NCBI GenBank assembly: GCA_004799545.1
Contig: SSMU01000008.1
Span: 1 to 64,000, forward strand
Source: Phenylobacterium sp.
GTDB lineage: Bacteria; Pseudomonadota; Alphaproteobacteria; Caulobacterales; Caulobacteraceae
DNA: 64,000 bases
Direction: 5' to 3'
Part shown: positions 25,500-33,168 of the stretch, in pieces
Layout of the letters: each line of letters opens with the position of its first letter
How positions within the stretch are numbered: position 1 is the first letter of the stretch
Notes under the pieces: model-generated
What the model was told of the DNA's origin: nothing
Database searches by the model: none
Seen by the model: the letters and a program-made list of their open reading frames with translations, nothing else
Position numbers and translations under genes: made by a program

Positions 25500-26951
25500 A
25501 TGGCTGCTCTCCCTCCCCGCCTTCGCACCGTTCGCAGCTTCGGCCGCGCGGCTCTGCTGGCCGGCCTGAGCGCCACCGCGCTGGCGGCCTGCGCCACGGT
25601 TCCAAGCCCGACGCCGACGCGTCAGGCCAAGGCCGCGTCGAGCTATGCGGCCACCGCCGCCCTCGCCGGTCCCGCCGCCGACTGGCCGACCGACCGCTGG
25701 TGGGCGGCCTACGGCGATCCGCAGCTGGACCAGCTGGTCCAGGAGGCGCTGGGCGGCTCCCCCACCCTGGCGGTCGCTGAGGCGCGCCTGCGCAAGGCCG
25801 AGAGCCAGACCGCCCAGGCCCGCGCCGCCGGCCTGCCCCACGTCTCCGCCACCGCCGGCGTCGAAGAGCAGAAGCAGAGCTATCACCTGGGCATCCCGCC
25901 GGAGTTCGTGCCGCAGGGCTACAACGACTACGGCCTGCTCCGCCTCGACTTCAATTGGGAGCTGGACTTCTGGGGCAAGAACCGCGCGGCGGTGGCCGCC
26001 GCGGCGTCCGAAGCCCGCGCCGCCGAGGCCGACGCCGCCGAGGCGCGGCTGATGCTCTCCACCAGCATCGCCACCGCCTATGCCGAGCTCGCCCGACTCT
26101 ATGCCGAGCACGACGTGGACGAGCGCGCCGTCGACCTGCAGCAGCAAACGAGCCAACTTGTCCGCGATCGGGTCGCCAACGGCCTCGACACCACCGGCGA
26201 GCAGCGCCAGGCTGAAGCCCAGCCCCTGACCTCCCAGGCTCAGCTGGCCAGCCTCGACGAGCAGATCGCACTCACCAAGAACCGGCTTGCGGCCCTGCTG
26301 GGCGACGGTCCCGACCGCGGCCTCGCCATCGTCCGGCCGGCGACCGCGACGCTGAAGCCGTTCGGCCTGCCCGCCACCCTGTCAGCGGACTTGGTCGGCC
26401 GCCGGCCCGACGTGGCCGCCGCGCGCTGGCGCGCCGAGGCCGCCAGCCGTCGCATCAAGGTCGCCAAGGCGAGCTTCTATCCCAACGTGAACCTGGCCGG
26501 CTTCCTGGGCTTCCAGTCGCTGAAGCTGAACCAGCTGTTCGCCGACGGCTCCGACATCGGTTCAATCGGCCCGGCGCTGACCCTGCCGATCTTCGAGGGC
26601 GGCGCGCTCCGGGCCAGCTACCGCGGCGCGGAGGCCGACCGCGATGCGGCCGTGGCCAGCTATGACGCGACGCTGACCGAGGCCTTCCACCAGGTGGCCG
26701 ACGCGGTCACCTCGGAGCGGGCGCTGAAGGCCGAGCTCGACAGCTCGCGTGCGGCGCTGGCCGCCAGCGAGGACGCCTACCGGATCGCCCGCCTGCGCTA
26801 CCAGGGTGGACTCTCCACCTACCAATCGGTGCTAATCGCCGAGCAGGGCGTGCTCGCCCGCCGGCGGGCAGTGGCCGATCTCGACGCCCGCGCCTTCGCC
26901 CTCGACGTCGCCCTGGTGCGCGCCCTGGGCGGCGGCTTCCATGCCGCCTGA
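25500..26951 (+). CDS. Outer membrane efflux lipoprotein (NodT family)
   Basis: A 483-residue TolC-like outer membrane factor. The lipobox LAAC follows a hydrophobic signal near residues 18-33. The duplicated OEP domain shows the expected PYDYGLLRLDFNWELDFWGKN-type N-terminal strand region (W/F-rich near ~140), LVGRRPDVAAARWRAEAA (~298-315) and TLPIFEGGALRASYRGAEAD (~360). It forms the trimeric channel for the EmrA/EmrB-type genes that follow 39 bases later. AAGG lies about 9 bases before the ATG. Confidence 0.94.
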   Translation: MAALPPRLRTVRSFGRAALLAGLSATALAACATVPSPTPTRQAKAASSYAATAALAGPAADWPTDRWWAAYGDPQLDQLVQEALGGSPTLAVAEARLRKAESQTAQARAAGLPHVSATAGVEEQKQSYHLGIPPEFVPQGYNDYGLLRLDFNWELDFWGKNRAAVAAAASEARAAEADAAEARLMLSTSIATAYAELARLYAEHDVDERAVDLQQQTSQLVRDRVANGLDTTGEQRQAEAQPLTSQAQLASLDEQIALTKNRLAALLGDGPDRGLAIVRPATATLKPFGLPATLSADLVGRRPDVAAARWRAEAASRRIKVAKASFYPNVNLAGFLGFQSLKLNQLFADGSDIGSIGPALTLPIFEGGALRASYRGAEADRDAAVASYDATLTEAFHQVADAVTSERALKAELDSSRAALAASEDAYRIARLRYQGGLSTYQSVLIAEQGVLARRRAVADLDARAFALDVALVRALGGGFHAA

Positions 26952-26990
26952 CCGACCCCACATCAAAGCCTAGCCCCTCCGAGGCGCCCC

Positions 26991-28100
26991 ATGTCCGACA
27001 CCACCACCGCCACCGCCACCGGCGCCGCCACCTCGGCCCGCAGCGGCGCCCGCAGCTCCCGACGGCGGCTGCTCACCCTGCTGGCCGCCGTGGTGGTCGT
27101 GGGCGTGGTGGCCTACGGCGTCTACGCCCTGCTGTTCGCCGGGCGCAGCGTCGCCACCGACAACGCCTATGTCGGCGCCGAGGTGGCCCAGGTGACGCCG
27201 CTGGTCTCCGGTCCGGTGGCGCAGGTGCCGGCCAAGGAGACCCAGACCGTCCGGGCCGGCCAGCCCCTGGTGATCCTCGACGACGCCGACGCCCGCATCG
27301 CGGTGGCCCAGGCGGAGGCCGCCCTCGGCCAGGCCGAACGCAAGGTGCAGGCCTACGAGGCCAGCGACACCGCGCTCGCCGGCCAGCAGGCCGCCCGCCA
27401 AGCTGACCTGCAGCGGGCCCAGGCGGACCTCGCCCGCAGCCGTACCGACCTCGACCGCCGGCAGAACCTGGCCAGCTCCGGCGCGGTGTCCGGCGAGGAG
27501 CTGACCACCGCCAAGGACCAGTTCGCTCAAGCCCAGGCCGCCATCGCCCAGGCCCAGGCCAACGTGCACGCCGCGCAGGGCCAGCGCGAGGCCAATTCCG
27601 TGCTGATCGCCGGCGTCTCGCTTGAGCAGAACCCGGAGGTCGCCGCCGCCCGGTCCCGCCTGGACGCCGCCAAGCTGGCGCTCTCCCGAACCGTCATTCG
27701 CGCGCCGCTCGACGGCGTGGTCTCCAAGAAGACCGTGCAGGTCGGCCAGCAGGTGCAGGCCGGCGCCCCGCTGATGGCCGTGGTGCCGATCACCGCCGCC
27801 TACGTCGACGCCAATTTCAAGGAAGGCCAGCTGCGCAAGGTGCGCGTCGGCCAGCCGGTGACGCTCACCTCCGACCTCTACGGCGGCGGCGTGGTGTTCC
27901 ACGGCCGTGTCACCGGGCTCTCCGGCGGCACCGGTTCGGCCTTCTCGCTGATCCCGGCGCAGAACGCCTCCGGCAACTGGATCAAGGTGGTGCAGCGCCT
28001 GCCGGTGCGGATCGCGCTGGACCCGCGCGAGCTCGCCCAGCATCCGTTGCGGGTGGGCCTGTCGATGAAGACCAAGATCGACATCTCGGACGCCCGCTGA
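26991..28100 (+). CDS. HlyD/EmrA family membrane fusion protein
   Basis: A 369-residue periplasmic adaptor. It has a Thr/Ala/Arg-rich cytoplasmic tail, one membrane anchor (~24-46), and then TDNAYVGAEVAQVTPLVSG, the lipoyl-like domain start typical of EmrA. A long coiled-coil hairpin follows (~95-200, rich in AQAEAALGQAERKVQAYEA-type heptads) and the segment ALSRTVIRAPLDGVVSKK returns into the second half-lipoyl. It joins the inner-membrane exporter to the outer-membrane factor. The EmrB gene follows after 22 bases. Confidence 0.95.
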   Translation: MSDTTTATATGAATSARSGARSSRRRLLTLLAAVVVVGVVAYGVYALLFAGRSVATDNAYVGAEVAQVTPLVSGPVAQVPAKETQTVRAGQPLVILDDADARIAVAQAEAALGQAERKVQAYEASDTALAGQQAARQADLQRAQADLARSRTDLDRRQNLASSGAVSGEELTTAKDQFAQAQAAIAQAQANVHAAQGQREANSVLIAGVSLEQNPEVAAARSRLDAAKLALSRTVIRAPLDGVVSKKTVQVGQQVQAGAPLMAVVPITAAYVDANFKEGQLRKVRVGQPVTLTSDLYGGGVVFHGRVTGLSGGTGSAFSLIPAQNASGNWIKVVQRLPVRIALDPRELAQHPLRVGLSMKTKIDISDAR

Positions 28101-28122
28101 GCCGTCGCGGCAGGAGCCTGAC

Positions 28123-29682
28123 ATGGCCAAGGACACCTCGTCCGAACCGGCCGGCCCGCAGCCCATGACGGGCCCGGCGCTGGCGGTCACCTCGATCGCC
28201 CTGGCGCTCGGCACCTTCATGCAGGTGCTGGATTCGACCATCGCCAACGTCTCCCTGCCGACCATCGCCGGCAACCTGGGCGTCAGCGCCAACCAGGGCA
28301 CCTGGGTGGTCACCGCCTTCGCCGTGGCCAACGGCGCCTCGGTGCCGCTCACCGCCTGGCTGATGGGCCGCTATGGCGTGGTCAGGACCTTCGTGGCCTC
28401 GGTGGTGCTGTTCACCATCGCCTCCTTCCTGTGCGGGATCTCCTGGAGCCTGCCCTCGCTGATCGGCTTCCGGATCCTGCAAGGCGCGGTCTCCGGGCCG
28501 ATGATCCCGGGGTCGCAGGCGCTGCTGATCATGATCTTCCCGCCGCAGAAGCGGGGTACGGCCCTGGCCATCTGGTCGATGACCACCCTGGTGGCGCCGA
28601 TCTGCGGGCCGATCCTCGGCGGCTATATCTCCGACAACATCGCCTGGCCGTGGATCTTCCTGATCAACCTGCCGGTGGGGATCGTCTGCTCGCTGCTCTG
28701 CTGGCGGAACCTGCGCACCCGCGAGACGCCGACGCGCAAGATCCCCATCGACCGCACCGGCTTCATGCTGCTCTTGATCTGGGTCGGATCGCTGCAGGTG
28801 ATGCTGGACACCGGCAAGGACGCCGACTGGTTCAATTCGCCGGTCATCGTGGCCGAGGCGATCATCGCCGCCATCGGCCTGGTCGCCTGGGCGATCTGGG
28901 AGCTCAACGACGACTTCCCGATCGTCGACCTGTCGCTGCTCAAGTCGCGCAACTTCGTGCTGGCGACGGTGATCTCCTGCGTGGGCTTTGCGATCTTCTT
29001 CGGGACCAACCTCCTGCAACCCCTCTGGCTGCAGACCCGGATGGGCTACATCGCCACCTGGGCGGGGCTGGTGGCCGCGCCCTCCGGCGTGGTGGCGGTG
29101 ATCCTGACCCCGTTCGCGGCGCGCATCATGGGCAAGATCGACGCCCGCTGGGCGGCCAGCCTGTCGCTGGTGGCCTTCGCCTTCTCCTATTACCTGCGCT
29201 CGCGGTTCACCAGCGACGTCGACTTCTACGCCCTGGTGATCCCCATGCTGGTGCAGGGCGTGGCCATGAGCACCTTCTTCATCTCGATGGTGACGCTGAC
29301 GCTGAACGGCGTTCCGGGAAACCAGGTGCCGGCGGCCTCGGGCCTCTACAACTTCGCCCGGATCACCGCCGGCAGCTTCGCCGCCTCGGTGGTGACCACC
29401 GCCTGGGACCGCTCCGCCGCCGCCCACCAGACCCGGCTCTCGGAGGTCATGGGCGGCTTCGACCCCAGCTTCAGCCAGGCGCTGGGCAAGCTGCAGGGGG
29501 TCGGCCTCACCGCCCAGCAGGCGCTGGCGGCGGTCACAAACCAGGTGGTCAGCCAGGCCTACCTGTTGGCCACCATCGACCTGTTCCGCATCGGCGCCAT
29601 CCTGATCGTCCTGCTGATCCCGGCGGTCTGGTTCTGCGGCAAGGCCATGGCGCAGGGCGGCGCCGCCCACGCGGCAGACTAG
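28123..29682 (+). CDS. DHA2 family drug:H+ antiporter, EmrB type
   Basis: A 519-residue MFS exporter with 14 predicted transmembrane segments. Motif C-like and D1 residues appear in QVLDSTIANVSLPTIAGNLG (TM1 region, ~36-55), motif A in AWLMGRYGVVRTF, and the PIDRTGFMLLLIWVGSLQ segment follows. EmrB proteins expel hydrophobic drugs, uncouplers and bile-salt-like compounds through the adaptor and outer-membrane channel encoded just upstream. With the divergent TetR gene this is a complete three-part pump locus. Confidence 0.95.
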   Translation: MAKDTSSEPAGPQPMTGPALAVTSIALALGTFMQVLDSTIANVSLPTIAGNLGVSANQGTWVVTAFAVANGASVPLTAWLMGRYGVVRTFVASVVLFTIASFLCGISWSLPSLIGFRILQGAVSGPMIPGSQALLIMIFPPQKRGTALAIWSMTTLVAPICGPILGGYISDNIAWPWIFLINLPVGIVCSLLCWRNLRTRETPTRKIPIDRTGFMLLLIWVGSLQVMLDTGKDADWFNSPVIVAEAIIAAIGLVAWAIWELNDDFPIVDLSLLKSRNFVLATVISCVGFAIFFGTNLLQPLWLQTRMGYIATWAGLVAAPSGVVAVILTPFAARIMGKIDARWAASLSLVAFAFSYYLRSRFTSDVDFYALVIPMLVQGVAMSTFFISMVTLTLNGVPGNQVPAASGLYNFARITAGSFAASVVTTAWDRSAAAHQTRLSEVMGGFDPSFSQALGKLQGVGLTAQQALAAVTNQVVSQAYLLATIDLFRIGAILIVLLIPAVWFCGKAMAQGGAAHAAD

Positions 29683-29684
29683 GG

Positions 29685-31091
29685 CTAGGCGCGTTGGGCG
29701 GAGCCGGTCAGCCGGAACGCCGCCCAGGCGCCGACCACCCCTAGTGGGATCACCGCGGCGAACACCCAGACGGCCGAGGCGCGGGCGCTGTCCGGGGTCA
29801 GGCCGGCGGAAAAGCCCGCCAGGTTGGCCGCCGCGCCGGAGATCGCCGCGCCGGCCGCCGCGCCCGTCTGTCGCACGGCGGTGATCGCCGAGGAGCCGAT
29901 CGCCCGGTCCTCCTCCGAAAGCGCCGCCAGCACGCGCCGGCTCATGAAGCTCCACGACCAGCCGAACGCCGCGCCCAGCAGCGCGCCGCCCAGCACCACC
30001 CAGACCATCGAGACCTGTGGCGTCGCCCAGGCCAGGATCACCAGGCTGACCGGCACGCTCACCGCCCCGATCCGCACCCAGCGGGCGTCCCAGCGCCCGG
30101 TCTGGTGGGCCACGGCGAAGGCCGCCAGGGTCCAGGCCAGCGACTCCGCCCCGATCACATAGCCGGCCCATAGCGGCGACAGGCCAGCCAGGCTCTGCAG
30201 GAGCGGCGGGATGTAGATGGCGAAGCCCATGGAGGCGGCGGTGAGCGCGAACATCGCCGCATAGCCGGAGCCGCAGATGGTCGTCAGGTCGCCGGCCCGG
30301 TGGGGCAGGAGGCGGACCCGGGCGCGGGCGTCGATCCACAGCACCGCGGCGAGCAGCAGCAGGCCCGCCGCCACCAGGCCGAGGGAGGCCGCGGCCCCCT
30401 TCGCCACGTCGGCCACGGCGACGGCGCCGACGCCCACCCCCAGCACGGCGAGCTGGGTCCAGGGGATGCCCGGACCGCCGGTCGCCGCCTTGGCGCCCCT
30501 GAGCAGGAAGGGCGCGGCGGCGCTGAACGCCAGCGACTGGGCCGCGAACAGCCAGAACACCTCACGCCAATGGCCGCCCACGGCGAAGACGCCGCCGATC
30601 AGGGGGCCGATCAGGGTGGCGACGCCCCACACGCCGGAGACCGAGGCGAACACCCGCGCCAGGTGCCGCTCGGGAAACAAGAGCGCGATGGCCACCATGG
30701 AGAAGCCGGAGATCCAGCCGGAGCCCAGGCCCTGGATCAGCCGGCCGGTCAGGAACAGGCCGATGTCGGGCGCTGCCGCGCTCAGCACGCAGCCGCCGAC
30801 CATCACCAGGCCCGCCAGGGTCGTGGCGCGCCTCAGGCCGAACAGCTCCGAGAGCCGTCCGGCGCTGGCGCCGGCCAGGATCGCGCCCACCAGATAGCCC
30901 GCCGTCGCCCAGCTGAAGTAGCCGTAGCCGCCCAGCTCGCGGCCGACGCTGGGCATGATGGTGGCGGTCACCAGGCTGTCGGCCGCGTTCAGCCAGACGC
31001 CCAGGCAGATCAGGGCGAAGCGCGGCAGGCGCCCGTCGGCCAGCAGGTCGGCCCAGGTGCGCAGGCGCGCCTCCGCCTCATCCGACGCCAT
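29685..31091 (-). CDS. MFS transporter
   Basis: A 468-residue major facilitator protein with about 14 hydrophobic segments. The TM1 region reads NAADSLVTATIMPSVGREL (the D..I..A.P.I pattern of DHA exporters), motif A is AGRLSELFGLRRA, and GRLIQGLGSGWISG follows. GGGGGG lies ~8 bases before the ATG. The stop codon faces the EmrB stop, two bases apart, so it is in a different transcript. Substrate unknown; drug export is likely from family membership. Confidence 0.9.
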   Translation of the reverse strand: MASDEAEARLRTWADLLADGRLPRFALICLGVWLNAADSLVTATIMPSVGRELGGYGYFSWATAGYLVGAILAGASAGRLSELFGLRRATTLAGLVMVGGCVLSAAAPDIGLFLTGRLIQGLGSGWISGFSMVAIALLFPERHLARVFASVSGVWGVATLIGPLIGGVFAVGGHWREVFWLFAAQSLAFSAAAPFLLRGAKAATGGPGIPWTQLAVLGVGVGAVAVADVAKGAAASLGLVAAGLLLLAAVLWIDARARVRLLPHRAGDLTTICGSGYAAMFALTAASMGFAIYIPPLLQSLAGLSPLWAGYVIGAESLAWTLAAFAVAHQTGRWDARWVRIGAVSVPVSLVILAWATPQVSMVWVVLGGALLGAAFGWSWSFMSRRVLAALSEEDRAIGSSAITAVRQTGAAAGAAISGAAANLAGFSAGLTPDSARASAVWVFAAVIPLGVVGAWAAFRLTGSAQRA

Positions 31092-31151
31092 ACGCTCACA
31101 CCCCCCTAAGGCCAGGCCGGGCCCTCACATGGGAAGGGGCGCGGTCCGCGG

Positions 31152-32882
31152 CTACCGCGCGCGCGCGGCGCCCGGAATCTGCACCTTAAAGCCCGGATAC
31201 CAGTGCGTGGCTGTGCCCGAGGTCACATACCAGGCGAGCAGGGCCGCGCAGATCAGCGCCCCCGGCACGTAGGAGTTGGTGCGCCGGTAGGTGAAGGCCG
31301 CGAGCGCGCCGAAGGTGGCCAGCAGCGGCACGAACTGGATCGCCACGATGGTGTTCAGCGGCTCGCTCGGGGTCGCCAGCAGGCCGGTCGAGAACAGCAC
31401 GCCATACTGGATGGCCAGCAGGGCGATGAAGCCCAGGCACATGGCCAGCTTCCAGGCGCCATGCTGGACCAGGAACCCCTCCCCCTTCACCGCCAGGTTG
31501 GCCGCCAGCGCCCTGAGCGCGATCAGGAAGAACACCGCCCACAGCACGAAGTAGGGGATCGCCATCACCGCGTGGCGGGCGTCCAGCGGCTTCAGCCCCA
31601 GCACCCAGAAGCGGTAGTCGACGTGCCAGACGCCATTGACGATCGCCAGCGACAGGTAGCCCACCGCGATGGTCACCGCCGCGATCAGGACCCCGTTCAC
31701 CCAGCGGTGGGTGAAGTTGGGCTTGCCGCCGCGCAGCACGAAGCTCAGCACCAGGGTGATCAGGCCGTTCAGCAGCGCCCAGACCAGCAGCTGGTTCTGG
31801 ATGTATTGGGGGAACAGCCGCATCGGGAAGAACAGCTGCCCCCACTTCATGAACGGGTAGTAGGTCAGCGCCGGCACGGCCGCCGTCAGCGCGAAGGCCA
31901 GCCACCACTTCCACCCCCGCCGCTCGGCCACGGGCTCCATCGGATGGTTGAGGCTGGCGAACAGCGGCAGGGTGAGCAGCAGCTCGAAGGTCCCCATCAG
32001 CAGGATGATCAGGCCCACGAAGCCCAGCGCCGTGCCGATTTCCTTCCAGAGCCAAATCTGGTCATTCGGCGGCTTCGGCGAGGCTGCGCCGGTCAGCGTC
32101 CGCTGGAACCAGTCCACCGCCCCGCCGACCCCGGCCCGGGAGAAGTGCTCCCAGGGGTGGGTGACCGGCGGGTTGACCAGCCGCTTGGCCGTGCCATCGG
32201 CGGTCGAGCCGTAGATCTGGCCCTCGACCACCGGTCCGGTGACGCCGAACACCTTGGCGAGCTTCGGGGAGCTCGCGACCATCGAGCCCTTGGGCACGCC
32301 CCACATCAGTGGCGCGAACTCGTCGAACTGGCCGAACACCAGCTGGAAATTGTGGAACGACTTCGGCGCGGCGGCGCCCAGGAAGGCGGGCGTCGAGCCC
32401 TCGAAGACGATGGCCTTGTAGCCGTCCGGCTGGGCGGCCGCGGCGGCGCTGATCGGCACCCCGCCCATGGAGTGGCCCTCCATGCCGATGTTGGCCTTGT
32501 CGACGAACGGCAGGCTCTGCAGGTAGCGGAGCGCCGGTGGGCCGCCCATGTCGCGCGGCGCGAACACCGCGCCCTCGGAATAGCCGTGGCCGGTCATGTC
32601 CATGGCCAGCACCACGAAGCCGCGGCGGGCCAGCTCGATGGCGAACGGCGACTGCATCTCGCGGGTGTTGATGTAGCCGTGGCTGACCAGCACCGCCGGC
32701 GCCGGATGCTGCGCCGTCGCCCCGGGCGGCACGTAGAGCAGGCCGCTCTGCACGATCCCCTTGTCGCCGGCGAAGCGGACGTCCTCGATCCGCGTGCCGC
32801 CGGAGGTCTGGATGGCGTGGGCCAGGTAACTCCCCACCAGGATCAGCGCCCAGCCGAGCGCAAATAGTCCCCACTTCCGCAT
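31152..32882 (-). CDS. Membrane protein: alpha/beta hydrolase domain fused to C-terminal transmembrane domain
   Basis: A 576-residue protein. An N-terminal anchor (~4-25) is followed by an alpha/beta hydrolase domain (~40-290): VLVSHGYINTREMQSPF, MDMTGHGYSEG and the nucleophile elbow GMEGHSMGGVP. From ~290 to the end there are seven or eight hydrophobic helices. The hydrolase part should sit outside the cytoplasm if the anchor is a simple N-in helix. I chose the ATG at 32882 with a GGGGGG ribosome site; an in-frame start at 32942 would add 20 unconserved-looking residues. Function unknown: lipid or ester cleavage at the membrane would fit. Confidence 0.82.
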   Translation of the reverse strand: MRKWGLFALGWALILVGSYLAHAIQTSGGTRIEDVRFAGDKGIVQSGLLYVPPGATAQHPAPAVLVSHGYINTREMQSPFAIELARRGFVVLAMDMTGHGYSEGAVFAPRDMGGPPALRYLQSLPFVDKANIGMEGHSMGGVPISAAAAAQPDGYKAIVFEGSTPAFLGAAAPKSFHNFQLVFGQFDEFAPLMWGVPKGSMVASSPKLAKVFGVTGPVVEGQIYGSTADGTAKRLVNPPVTHPWEHFSRAGVGGAVDWFQRTLTGAASPKPPNDQIWLWKEIGTALGFVGLIILLMGTFELLLTLPLFASLNHPMEPVAERRGWKWWLAFALTAAVPALTYYPFMKWGQLFFPMRLFPQYIQNQLLVWALLNGLITLVLSFVLRGGKPNFTHRWVNGVLIAAVTIAVGYLSLAIVNGVWHVDYRFWVLGLKPLDARHAVMAIPYFVLWAVFFLIALRALAANLAVKGEGFLVQHGAWKLAMCLGFIALLAIQYGVLFSTGLLATPSEPLNTIVAIQFVPLLATFGALAAFTYRRTNSYVPGALICAALLAWYVTSGTATHWYPGFKVQIPGAARAR

Positions 32883-32925
32883 GACGCGTCCCCCCAGGAC
32901 ATCTCGTTGTTGTGGGCCGGACGAT

Positions 32926-32999
32926 GATCCGGAAGCGGACAAAGCTCAAGCTTGCGGCCAAAACCCTTGGCTCGGCGTTGGGGCTCTGGCTTCCGGATC
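32926..32999. repeat. Intergenic inverted repeat, 11-bp arms
   Basis: GATCCGGAAGC (32926-32936) and GCTTCCGGATC (32989-32999) are perfect inverted arms 52 bases apart, in the 286-base gap between the divergent membrane hydrolase gene and ptsP. The loop itself contains CAAGCTTG. It may be a structured 5' leader or a pair of regulator half-sites. Nothing else is recognisable in this gap. Confidence 0.4.
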
Positions 33000-33168
33000 G
33001 ATGTCGAGCACCTACCTAAGCTTCAGCCGTGGCCGCGCCGCCGGCTGTGCCTCGGGCATAGGCAGATGGCGCCAATCGCCGCGGCGGGCTCTTTTGCGTC
33101 TCGGTTCGTACACGTATTGCTGTTACGGAGCCGGCCGATAACGAACAGGGAGGCTTAGCGGCCACGAG

